Below are positions 1 to 7,533 of a DNA stretch of 10,312 nucleotides, one piece after another. The notes under the pieces are model-generated. The model was not told where the DNA came from and ran no database searches. It saw nothing but the letters and a program-made list of their open reading frames with translations. The stretch spans positions 1 to 10,312 of the forward strand of contig CAMDVP010000094.1 of the NCBI GenBank assembly GCA_945877525.1, written 5' to 3'. The position numbers and the translations under genes were made by a program. Numbering within the stretch: the stretch's first letter is position 1; each line of letters starts with the position of its first letter. This DNA is from an uncultured Clostridia bacterium. GTDB taxonomy: Bacteria > Bacillota > Clostridia > Christensenellales > Aristaeellaceae.

Positions 1-968
1 GTGTCCAGCTCCGCCATGGAAATGGCGCCGTCCTCCACCAGCCCCTTCAGCTCGGTCATGTAGGCAAAACTCATCATGTCCATGTCAAGCCCCGCGCGGA
101 AGCAAAGCAGCGCCGCTTCCCGCTTATCCGCCGCCAGACCGTGCTTGATCAGTTCCCCCGGCGCATCCCAGTCGGAGATGGTCATCCCCTCAAAGCCCCA
201 GCGATCCCGCAGCACCGTTTTCAGCAGCCAGCGGTTCGCCGCGGCAGGCACGCGGTCAATGGGCGTAAAGGCAGGCATCACCATGTCGCAGCCCGCGTCC
301 AGCGCAGCCTTGAAGGGCGGCAGATAAGTGTTGTACATTTCCGTGCGGCTCACATCCACCGGGGCATATTCCCGCCCGGCCTCCACCAGCGCGTAGCCCG
401 CGAAATGCTTGGCGCAGCAGGCCAGGCTTTCCTTTTCCGCAAGGCCCTTGCCGTGAAAGCCCCGCACCATGGCCGCGCCCATGGCCGCGCACAGGGCGGG
501 GGACTCCCCCGGGCTTTCCATGCAGCGGCCCCAGCGGGGATCGCGGCACACATCCAGCATGGGAGCAAAGCTCACATGAATGCCGCAGGCCGCCGCCTCC
601 TCGGCGCTGACGCGGGCCATGGTTTCCGCCTCTTTCTCGTCGAAGGTACTGCCCATGCCCAGCGGAATGGGAAACACCGTGCGCATGCCGTGAATCACGT
701 CGCTCATGATCAGCGGCGGTATACCATGGGGCGTTTCCCGACGGATATCCTCCATGACCCGGGCGAAGGCCTCCGGGTCGGCGCTGGGGCCGCAGATCAG
801 GCTGCCCGCGGCGTAAATCTGTTCCTTTGTCAAATGCAATTCCGCCATGGGCCCGGTAAGCGAGCCCGCCTCCGTCAGCAGGGAGGACATGTCAGCCTGG
901 CACAGCTGCCCGACCTTTTCATCCAGCGACAGGCTGCCAAGCAGCGCCGTCAGCGCCTCATATGTCAA
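1..968 (-). CDS. Glycoside hydrolase family 3 enzyme (beta-glucosidase/beta-xylosidase type), N-terminal part, cut by the left edge
   Basis: An open frame of 322 codons runs from a TTG at 966-968 off the left edge. The start is chosen because GGAGGGG (974-980) lies 5 nt upstream and no in-frame ATG precedes the conserved region. Seen: a SDVIHG segment (residues 89-94), RDPRWGR (142-148) followed by ESPGE, KHFAGY (187-192), and SDWDAPGEL from residue 265. D266 of SDW is the expected catalytic nucleophile. These belong to the GH3 TIM-barrel domain. The acid/base residue and the C-terminal domains would lie beyond the edge, since such enzymes usually run to about 700-800 residues. There is no signal peptide, so it probably acts in the cytoplasm on imported oligosaccharides. 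Members cleave beta-linked glucose, xylose or related sugars by a retaining mechanism; the exact substrate cannot be told here. It is divergent from ygiQ and has its own promoter. Confidence 0.93.
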   Translation of the reverse strand, partial: MTYEALTALLGSLSLDEKVGQLCQADMSSLLTEAGSLTGPMAELHLTKEQIYAAGSLICGPSADPEAFARVMEDIRRETPHGIPPLIMSDVIHGMRTVFPIPLGMGSTFDEKEAETMARVSAEEAAACGIHVSFAPMLDVCRDPRWGRCMESPGESPALCAAMGAAMVRGFHGKGLAEKESLACCAKHFAGYALVEAGREYAPVDVSRTEMYNTYLPPFKAALDAGCDMVMPAFTPIDRVPAAANRWLLKTVLRDRWGFEGMTISDWDAPGELIKHGLAADKREAALLCFRAGLDMDMMSFAYMTELKGLVEDGAISMAELD

Positions 969-1000
969 GGAAACCCCTCCTGTTCCTTTGCGTTTTTTTC

Positions 1001-1030
1001 ATTATAGCACGCAGCCCGCCGGGCGGGCAA
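1001..1030 (-). promoter_or_regulatory. Sigma-A-type promoter of the GH3 gene
   Basis: On the minus strand, TTGCCC (1025-1030) and a perfect TATAAT (1001-1006) are separated by 18 bp, about 33 bp upstream of the TTG start. An inverted repeat GCCCGC-CGG-GCGGGC (1014-1028) fills most of the spacer and could be an operator, though it may only reflect high GC. Confidence 0.7.
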
Positions 1031-1055
1031 GCGGCAAATGGAAATTCCCTCCGGC

Positions 1056-1084
1056 TTGACATTCCAGGCGCCATCTCCTACAAT
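1056..1084 (+). promoter_or_regulatory. Consensus sigma-A promoter of ygiQ
   Basis: Perfect TTGACA (1056-1061), 17-bp spacer, and TACAAT (1079-1084). It predicts a transcription start near 1091 and a leader of fewer than 20 nt before the ATG at 1109. It does not overlap the divergent GH3 promoter. Confidence 0.85.
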
Positions 1085-1108
1085 AGAGGACATGCAGGGG
1101 GGAGCGCC

Positions 1109-3016
1109 ATGAATCAGCAGTTTCTGCCGGTCACGCCCGAGGAAGCCGCATCTCGCGGCTGGGATGCGCCGGATTTTGTGTATGTATGCGGTGACGCGTA
1201 TGTAGATCACCCGTCCTTCGGGCATGCCATCATCAGCCGCGTGCTGGAGCATGCAGGCTATCGCGTGGCCATGCTGTGCCTTCCGCCCTGGCAGGACGCG
1301 TCGGCCTTCACCCGCTTTGGCAAGCCCCGGCTGGGCTTTCTGGTGACTGCAGGCGTCATTGACAGCATGGTCAACCACTACACCGTGGCCAAAAAGCGCC
1401 GTCACGACGACGCCTACGCCCCCGGCGGCAGGGCGGGTCTGCGTCCTGATCGCGCTACCATTGTCTACTGCAACCGCATCCGCCAGGCCTACCGCGATGT
1501 GCCCATCCTCATCGGCGGCGTGGAGGCCAGCCTGCGCCGCTTTTCCCACTATGATTACTGGGATGACAAGGTTCGCCATTCCATTCTGGTGGATTCCGGC
1601 GCAACGCTGCTCATGTACGGCATGGGCGAAACCAGCATTCTGGAGTGCGCCGCCTGGGTGGCCCGGGGGATGAATCCCGCCGAGCTTTCCCGCCTGCGGG
1701 GCGTATGCTACATGAGCAAAACCCCGGATGAGCGCTGCGTCCAGCTGCCCTCCCACCGGGAGGTGTGCGCCGACCGAAAGAAATACGCCGAGGCATTCCT
1801 CATTCAATATAACGAGCAGGATCCCATCCGCGGCAAGCGCCTGTGCCAGCAACAGGATGACGACCGCTATCTCGTTCAGAACGAGCCCTGTCTGCCCCTG
1901 TCCCGCGAAGCCCTGGACGCAGTGTACGATCTGCCCTACACCCGCCGCTGGCACCCCATGTATGACAGGGATGGCGGCGTACCTGCCCTGCAGGAGGTAG
2001 AATTTTCGATTGCCTCCACCAGGGGTTGCTTCGGCTCCTGCAGCTTTTGCGCCATTACCTTCCATCAGGGGCGGATTATTCAGTCCCGCAGCCCGGAGTC
2101 CATCCTGCGGGAAGCGCGGCTGCTCACCCGTCTGCCCAATTTCAAGGGATATATCCATGATGTGGGCGGCCCCACCGCCAACTTCCGCCAGCCCGCCTGC
2201 CGCAAGCAGCTGACCCAGGGGGCCTGCAAGGGGCGGCAGTGTCTCTTTCCCACCCCCTGCAAAAACCTGGAGGTGTCGCATGCAGAACTGGTGGATATTC
2301 TCCGCCGCCTGCGGGCGCTGCCCGGGGTAAAGAAGGTGTTCATCCGCTCCGGACTCCGGTATGACTACATCATGGCCGACAAGGATCAGACCTTCCTGAA
2401 AGAACTGTGCGAGCATCACATTTCCGGCCAGCTGAAGGTGGCCCCGGAGCATGTGTGTCCCTATGTACTCGACCGTATGGGCAAGCCCCGCCGGGAGGTG
2501 TACGACGCCTTCTGCCGCCGGTATGCGCAGGTCAACCAACGCCTTGGGCACAAGCAGTACCTGATTCCCTACCTGATGAGCAGCCACCCCGGCAGCGACC
2601 TGCAGGCCGCGGTGGACCTGGCCTGCTACCTGCGGGACACGGGCTTTTACCCCGAGCAGGTGCAGGACTTTTATCCGACTCCCGGTACGCTGAGCACCTG
2701 CATGTTCTATACCGGCCTTGACCCCCGCACCATGGAGCGCGTTTTCGTCGCCCGCTCACCGGAGGAAAAGGCCATGCAGCGAGCGCTGATGCAGTTCCGT
2801 GCGCCGCAGAATCAGGCCCTGGTGCGCAAGGCTCTGCGGCTGGCCGGGCGGGAGGATCTGATCGGCTATGACCGGGAGTGTCTTGTCCGTCCCGGCCCGG
2901 AGAATGGCCGCAGCGCCGTCCGCCCCGCCAAAAAAACTGCCGCCGCGCCATCCCGTGAAAGGGAGCGCAGCAAGCGGTCGTCCAAATGGGCCAGGGCAAA
3001 GTCCGGAAGGCGCTGA
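1109..3016 (+). CDS. ygiQ: YgiQ family radical SAM protein (UPF0313)
   Basis: This 635-residue protein matches the YgiQ family along its length. The N terminus has the family opening LPVTPEEAASRGWD and GDAYVDHPSFG (around residues 29-39), then IGGVEASLRRFSHYDYW. The radical SAM motif CFGSCSFC places the cluster-binding cysteines at residues 307, 311 and 314. The later segments IHDVGGPTANFR, APEH and DFYPTPGT are also family hallmarks, the last in the C-terminal DUF3362-like part. It should bind a [4Fe-4S] cluster and S-adenosylmethionine in the cytoplasm, but the family's reaction and substrate are, as far as I know, not established. The start is ATG 1109, preceded by AGGGGGGAG (1096-1104) and a consensus promoter; the frame stays open upstream to 962, but that stretch holds the promoters. 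The last 30 or so residues form a Lys/Arg/Ser-rich tail, likely disordered. It is monocistronic and converges on the TetR gene. Confidence 0.93.
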   Translation: MNQQFLPVTPEEAASRGWDAPDFVYVCGDAYVDHPSFGHAIISRVLEHAGYRVAMLCLPPWQDASAFTRFGKPRLGFLVTAGVIDSMVNHYTVAKKRRHDDAYAPGGRAGLRPDRATIVYCNRIRQAYRDVPILIGGVEASLRRFSHYDYWDDKVRHSILVDSGATLLMYGMGETSILECAAWVARGMNPAELSRLRGVCYMSKTPDERCVQLPSHREVCADRKKYAEAFLIQYNEQDPIRGKRLCQQQDDDRYLVQNEPCLPLSREALDAVYDLPYTRRWHPMYDRDGGVPALQEVEFSIASTRGCFGSCSFCAITFHQGRIIQSRSPESILREARLLTRLPNFKGYIHDVGGPTANFRQPACRKQLTQGACKGRQCLFPTPCKNLEVSHAELVDILRRLRALPGVKKVFIRSGLRYDYIMADKDQTFLKELCEHHISGQLKVAPEHVCPYVLDRMGKPRREVYDAFCRRYAQVNQRLGHKQYLIPYLMSSHPGSDLQAAVDLACYLRDTGFYPEQVQDFYPTPGTLSTCMFYTGLDPRTMERVFVARSPEEKAMQRALMQFRAPQNQALVRKALRLAGREDLIGYDRECLVRPGPENGRSAVRPAKKTAAAPSRERERSKRSSKWARAKSGRR

Positions 3017-3019
3017 TGC

Positions 3020-3721
3020 TTACCCTTGCATGGGCAAAAGCAGCCGGCGGGACAGTTCCTCAGCCACCTCGTTCCACTCGCCAAGGGTGATGATTTCCAC
3101 ACTGCCGAAGGGCGCATCCAGCAGTCTTTCCACCGTGCGGCGGTATTTCTCCAGCATTGTCAGCAGCGCAGCGGCGTCGGGCCTCTGCGCTCTTTTCACG
3201 CCGGACAAAAGCAGCAGCGCCAGGTTAATCCAGCACTGGCTGAGCAGGTCAAGCAGCACCTCCGCCATGTCATCCGCCGGAGGGCAGATCACCTGCGCAT
3301 CCTGGGCCTGGGCCATTTCCCGCTCCATCACCGGCAAAAAGGTTTCTACCAGCGCCTGCTGATAGCTCAGGCGCAGGGCACGGCCTTCCGGCTTGTCCAG
3401 CATGGGGAGCAGCATGGCGGCAAAATCCGCCTCCTCCCGCCGCAGGGGCATAAAGCCATACATCACCCTGTTCAGCCGGGGCATATCGCGCGTTTCCTCC
3501 GCAAGGGCCAGTTCGGTTTGCTCCAGGGCGCGGGCGGCGCGCTGGTACAAAAGCGTGTCCAGCAGCGCTTCCTTGCTGGCAAAGTGATGATAAAAGCCGC
3601 CCTTGCTGGCATGCAGCACGTTCAGGATATCCTGTACGCTGGTAGCCTCGTAGCCCTTGAGGCAAAACAGGCGCTCCGCCACCGTCAGCATCTCCTGCCG
3701 CTTTTCATCGCCCTTGCGCAC
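3020..3721 (-). CDS. TetR/AcrR family transcriptional regulator
   Basis: A protein of 233 residues from a GTG start at 3719-3721. That start is preferred over the ATG at 3794-3796 because GGGGAGG (3727-3733) sits 5 nt upstream and because the promoter -10 (3747-3752) lies inside the longer reading. Residues ~8-54 form a TetR_N helix-turn-helix: AERLFCLKGYEATSVQDI, then the recognition-helix part ASKGGFYHHFASKEALL. The rest should be an all-helical ligand-binding and dimerisation domain, which is too variable to reveal the inducer. It includes a hydrophobic helix (LLDLLSQCWINLALLLL), as is common in lipophilic-ligand regulators. It converges on ygiQ with a 3-bp gap and is divergent from the ars-like operon across 212 bp. 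Its targets are unknown; self-regulation is the default expectation. The gap to ygiQ leaves no obvious terminator. Confidence 0.9.
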   Translation of the reverse strand: MRKGDEKRQEMLTVAERLFCLKGYEATSVQDILNVLHASKGGFYHHFASKEALLDTLLYQRAARALEQTELALAEETRDMPRLNRVMYGFMPLRREEADFAAMLLPMLDKPEGRALRLSYQQALVETFLPVMEREMAQAQDAQVICPPADDMAEVLLDLLSQCWINLALLLLSGVKRAQRPDAAALLTMLEKYRRTVERLLDAPFGSVEIITLGEWNEVAEELSRRLLLPMQG

Positions 3722-3746
3722 GCGATCCTCCCCTTCCGTTACTGGT

Positions 3747-3775
3747 AGTATAGCCTCACAGCCCGTGTTCGTCAA
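3747..3775 (-). promoter_or_regulatory. Promoter of the TetR-family regulator gene
   Basis: On the minus strand, TTGACG (3770-3775), a 17-bp spacer and TATACT (3747-3752) lie about 26 bp upstream of the GTG start. A short inverted repeat TACT-GGT-AGTA (3741-3751) overlaps the -10 and could be part of an autoregulatory operator, but it is too short to assign. Confidence 0.75.
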
Positions 3776-3873
3776 GGGTGAATGGCGGCGAGACATCCTT
3801 CATGGAATAGGCCAGGATTTCCGCTGCGCATCAGCCCCATCGTCTGCTCAATCTCCCTTTTTGAAAAAACATA

Positions 3874-3902
3874 TTGACTGTTTTCGATATAAGGTCTATA
3901 AT
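3874..3902 (+). promoter_or_regulatory. Promoter of the arsR-like operon
   Basis: TTGACT (3874-3879), a 17-bp spacer and perfect TATAAT (3897-3902) lie 31 bp upstream of the arsR ATG. The local sequence is notably AT-rich compared with its surroundings, as expected for a strong regulated promoter. Confidence 0.85.
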
Positions 3903-3913
3903 TCATCAAGAAT
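3901..3913 (+). promoter_or_regulatory. Candidate ArsR operator (inverted repeat)
   Basis: ATTC-ATCAA-GAAT is an inverted repeat with further dyad-related bases around centre 3907. It overlaps the end of the -10 and the likely transcription start. ArsR/SmtB-family repressors bind AT-rich dyads at this position of their own promoters. The assignment rests on position and symmetry only. Confidence 0.45.
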
Positions 3914-3933
3914 ATTGGATGTGAGGTGAACGC

Positions 3934-4272
3934 ATGGAGACAGTGTACGAAATGAGGGCGCGGGTGTTCAAGGCCCTGTGCGACGAGCGCCGTCAGCGGA
4001 TTCTGGAGCTTTTGCAAAGCGGCGAAAAATGCGCCTGCATGCTGACAGCGGTCATGGACATGCCCCAGTCTTCCCTCTCCTACCACATGAAGATTCTTTG
4101 TGATTCCGGCATCGTGGTCAGCCGTGAGGAGGGCAAGTGGACGCATTACCGCATCAGCCCTGACGGCAGCGAGCGGGCCATCGGGCTGCTGCGAGAAATC
4201 ACCGCAACCCGGGAGTATACGCAGGATGCCGAAGCGCCCTCCGGAAAGGAGGTCTCGGCATGCAGGCCATAA
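3934..4272 (+). CDS. arsR: ArsR/SmtB family metalloid-responsive repressor
   Basis: A 112-residue winged-helix repressor, normal length for the family. Residues 10-30 form the first helices (FKALCDERRQRILELL). C33 and C35 in GEKCACML correspond to the CxC arsenic-binding site of the ELCVCDL motif of classical ArsR proteins. The recognition region is PQSSLSYHMKILCDSGIV and the wing is REEGKWTHYRI. The third cysteine of the plasmid R773 ArsR site is absent nearby; C16 and C56 are other candidates. Expected role: bind the operator as a dimer and release it on binding As(III), Sb(III) or trivalent organoarsenicals. The ATG follows AGGTG with 5-nt spacing. The 3' end overlaps the permease start by 13 bp, so the two are translationally coupled. 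That the operon answers to arsenic, not another soft metal, is inferred from CxC and the partner genes. Confidence 0.92.
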   Translation: METVYEMRARVFKALCDERRQRILELLQSGEKCACMLTAVMDMPQSSLSYHMKILCDSGIVVSREEGKWTHYRISPDGSERAIGLLREITATREYTQDAEAPSGKEVSACRP

Positions 4273-5273
4273 AAGCCGGTTGGGCCTTCTTTCAGGATGA
4301 AGTTCTTGGCATGCGCTGGCTCAGCCGTTTGATCGGCAGCGGCCTGGAAGCCTGCGGACTCGATTCCACGGGCGGACTTGGCGGCACCCTACGGTTTTTT
4401 CTGTATGATACGGTGAAGATCATGGTGCTGCTGGGCGTGCTGATTCTGATCATTTCCTATATTCAAAGCTACTTCCCGCCGGAGCGCGCCCGGAAAATCC
4501 TTGGCCGGTTTCACGGCGTTGGCGCACGCTGCGCCGCAGCGCTGCTGGGCACGGTAACGCCGTTCTGCTCCTGCTCGTCCATTCCGCTGTTCATCGGCTT
4601 CACCAGCGCCGGGCTGCCCCTGGGGGTCACCTTTTCCTTCCTGATTTCCTCCCCCATGGTGGATCTCGGCAGCCTGGTGCTGCTCATGAGCATTTTCGGT
4701 TGGAAGGTAGCCGTCGTATATGTGGTGCTCGGACTTCTGATCGCCGTGGTTGGCGGCACGATGATTGAGCAGCTGCATCTTGAAAACCAGGTGGAGGAAT
4801 TCATCCGTCATGGCCATGCCATGGATATTCCGCAGGAACAGCTGCGTCCCCGTGACCGCCTCCGCTACGCCTGGAAGCAGGTGGTTTCAACGGCAAAGAA
4901 GGTCGCGCCCTATGTGCTCGTCGGCGTGGGAATCGGCGCCGTTATCCATAACTGGATTCCCGCGGAATTCATTGTGAAGCTTCTTGGAACAGGCAATCCC
5001 TTTGGCGTAATCATCGCCGCCCTCGCCGGCATTCCCATGTATGCCGATATTTTCGGCACCATTCCCATTGCGGAGGCGCTGCTGGCCAAGGGCGCGCAGC
5101 TTGGCGTGGTTTTGTCCTTCATGATGGGCGTCACGACCCTGTCCCTGCCCTCGATGATTATGCTCCGCAAGGCTGTGAAGCCGAAGCTGCTGGGGATTTT
5201 CGTCGCCATTTGCGCGATCGGCATCATTGTCGTAGGCTATTTCTTCAATGCGGTTCAATTTCTGATGATATAG
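4260..5273 (+). CDS. ArsP/DUF318-type permease (candidate organoarsenical efflux)
   Basis: A 337-residue polytopic membrane protein of the PF03773 permease family, with about eight hydrophobic segments (roughly residues 46-70, 88-115, 118-145, 148-167, 213-232, 247-270, 279-300, 308-333). The signature TPFCSCSSIPLFIGF (100-114) carries C103 and C105. A second conserved half-site has SSPMVDLGS (130-138), and GIPMYADIFGTIP (257-269) follows later. The hydrophilic loop 168-210 is cytoplasmic or extracellular. Characterised ArsP members export trivalent methylated or aromatic arsenicals; other PF03773 members are poorly characterised, so the substrate is inferred from the adjacent ArsR. The start is ATG 4260, inside the end of arsR, with AGGAGG 10 bp upstream. 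It is followed after 11 bp by the thioredoxin-like gene in the same operon. Confidence 0.85.
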   Translation: MQAIKAGWAFFQDEVLGMRWLSRLIGSGLEACGLDSTGGLGGTLRFFLYDTVKIMVLLGVLILIISYIQSYFPPERARKILGRFHGVGARCAAALLGTVTPFCSCSSIPLFIGFTSAGLPLGVTFSFLISSPMVDLGSLVLLMSIFGWKVAVVYVVLGLLIAVVGGTMIEQLHLENQVEEFIRHGHAMDIPQEQLRPRDRLRYAWKQVVSTAKKVAPYVLVGVGIGAVIHNWIPAEFIVKLLGTGNPFGVIIAALAGIPMYADIFGTIPIAEALLAKGAQLGVVLSFMMGVTTLSLPSMIMLRKAVKPKLLGIFVAICAIGIIVVGYFFNAVQFLMI

Positions 5274-5284
5274 GAGGTATCCTC

Positions 5285-5644
5285 ATGAAGCTGTTCGATT
5301 TTGGCAAGAAGAAGGAAGAAAAGAAGTCGGCCCCCACCTGCTGCTGCGGGCACAGCCAGGAGGAGGCATCCGCCTGCTGCCCTGTCCGGGGCAGCGCCGT
5401 CACCGGCGTCAAGGTGCTGGGCGCGGGGTGCAAAACCTGCCATGCGCAGTATGAAAACGCCAAGGCTGCTGTGCAGGCTCTGGAACTGCCTGTGGAGGTT
5501 GAATACATAACCGACATGGAAAAGGTGATGGCCTATGGCGTAATGTCCATGCCTGCCATTGTAGTCAACGAGAAGGTGGTGTCCATGGGCAAGCTGCTGA
5601 GCGCCGCCGAGGTGGAAGCGCTGCTGCGAAAGCTCATGCCGTAA
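5285..5644 (+). CDS. Small thioredoxin-fold protein with Cys-rich N terminus
   Basis: This 119-residue protein has residues ~40-119 matching the small redox-active disulfide / Thioredoxin_3 type: VKVLGAGC-KTC-H with the active-site pair C49 and C52 (CKTC), and the cis-proline segment SMPAIVVN with P90. The ATG at 5285 follows GGAGG (5274-5278); the longer in-frame reading from 5210 would overlap the permease and is rejected. Ahead of the fold lies a charged segment (GKKKEEKK) and five extra cysteines: C19-C21 (CCC followed by GH), and C31-C32. These could bind a metal or metalloid, but that is inference. There is no signal peptide or membrane helix, so it is cytoplasmic. As the last gene of the arsR-permease operon, it may reduce the permease cysteines or deliver a thiol-bound arsenical. 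No terminator follows before the next promoter. Confidence 0.88.
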   Translation: MKLFDFGKKKEEKKSAPTCCCGHSQEEASACCPVRGSAVTGVKVLGAGCKTCHAQYENAKAAVQALELPVEVEYITDMEKVMAYGVMSMPAIVVNEKVVSMGKLLSAAEVEALLRKLMP

Positions 5645-5686
5645 CATCCCCGACGAACAAAGAACAACAGAGATACAAGGAAGGAA

Positions 5687-5716
5687 TTGACAGACCCCCG
5701 CAACAGCCGCTATAAT
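5687..5716 (+). promoter_or_regulatory. Promoter of the glycine riboswitch/AGCS unit
   Basis: Perfect TTGACA (5687-5692), 18-bp spacer, perfect TATAAT (5711-5716). The start should lie near 5723, giving a leader of about 230 nt that contains the riboswitch. Confidence 0.88.
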
Positions 5717-5735
5717 AAGCTTAATCTTGTAGAAG

Positions 5736-5855
5736 CGCCTGGAACCCGCTGGGAACCGGGCGTGGAGGGAACTCCGGAGAAGCTCATTTCGATGAGTGCC
5801 GAAGGGGCAAGGCCGTACCCGGCTGAAACTCTCAGGCAAAAGGACGGAGCAGGCG
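5736..5855 (+). promoter_or_regulatory. Glycine riboswitch, single aptamer
   Basis: The conserved glycine-aptamer core is plain: TGCCGAAGGGGCAA (5797-5810) and ACTCTCAGGCAAAAGGAC (5828-5845, with a one-base junction to P1). Stems that can be drawn: P1 CTCCG (5772-5776) with CGGAG (5845-5849); P2 GAGA (5777-5781 area) with TCTC (5830-5833 area); P3a CTCAT-TTCG-ATGAG (5783-5796); P3b GCCG-TACC-CGGC (5812-5823). Each core element occurs only once, so this is a singlet and not the common tandem. An outer helix CGCCTG (5736-5741) / CAGGCG (5850-5855) encloses the aptamer together with a 5' hairpin CCCG...CGGG (5745-5760). That hairpin may be a remnant ('ghost') of a partner domain. The RNA senses glycine and controls the symporter downstream. 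Confidence 0.92.
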
Positions 5856-5861
5856 TTGTAT

Positions 5862-5884
5862 CGCTCATACTTTTTGCGTGAGCG
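5862..5884 (+). other. Hairpin in the riboswitch expression platform
   Basis: CGCTCA (5862-5867) pairs with TGAGCG (5879-5884) around a U-rich loop. A second small stem CGGGG (5883-5887) / CCCCG (5899-5903) follows directly before the terminator. Both lie between the aptamer and the terminator and are likely parts of the switching region. Confidence 0.5.
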
Positions 5885-5904
5885 GGGTCTGCATCGGTCC
5901 CCGG

Positions 5905-5927
5905 AGCTGCCAAACGGCAGCTTTTTT
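5905..5927 (+). terminator. Intrinsic terminator of the glycine riboswitch
   Basis: AGCTGCC (5905-5911), loop AAAC, GGCAGCT (5916-5922), then six T (5922-5927), 26 bp before the symporter ATG. It is placed to abort transcription under riboswitch control. It is also the first terminator seen downstream of the arsR-permease-thioredoxin operon. Confidence 0.9.
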
Positions 5928-5953
5928 CATTTCACAAAAGGGGGACGGACATC

Positions 5954-7468
<1,515 letters not shown>

Positions 7469-7487
7469 GGAAAGCCCACACAACAAT

Positions 7488-7524
7488 GTCCTTCCGGCAT
7501 AAGTAGGCCGGAAGGACCTTTTTT
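7488..7524 (+). terminator. Strong intrinsic terminator of the AGCS gene
   Basis: A perfect 11-bp stem GTCCTTCCGGC (7488-7498) / GCCGGAAGGAC (7507-7517) with an 8-nt loop, then C and six T (7519-7524), 19 bp after the stop codon. Confidence 0.95.
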
Positions 7525-7533
7525 ATGATGCAG

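Noticed and set aside
141..1007. Plus-strand open frame opposite the GH3 gene
   Set aside because: His/Arg/Ala-rich shadow; the minus strand carries clear GH3 motifs in a frame open to the left edge.
962..1108. Upstream extension of ygiQ to an ATG at 962
   Set aside because: The extension covers both divergent promoters and lacks a ribosome binding site; ATG 1109 has AGGGGGGAG and starts at the family's usual N terminus.
965..2587. Long open frame (540 codons) antisense to ygiQ
   Set aside because: ygiQ on the other strand has family motifs throughout; the antisense translation is Gly/Ala/His/Gln-rich without a recognisable domain, a usual product of high GC.
3722..3796. Longer start for the TetR gene at 3796
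   Set aside because: It would include the gene's own -10 and -35; the GTG at 3719-3721 has a strong ribosome binding site and gives a normal TetR N terminus.
3772..4146. Minus-strand frame opposite arsR, ending in the tetR-arsR intergenic region
   Set aside because: Most of it is antisense to arsR. Its last part (ending GLMRSGNPGLFHEGC...) looked protein-like, but it is short, has no clear start signal and no family I recognise; a decayed gene remnant cannot be excluded.
7477..7530. AGCS terminator as a bidirectional terminator also serving ZIP
   Set aside because: On the minus strand the stem is not followed by a T-run; a separate stem at 7538-7559 with TTTT on that strand fits better.
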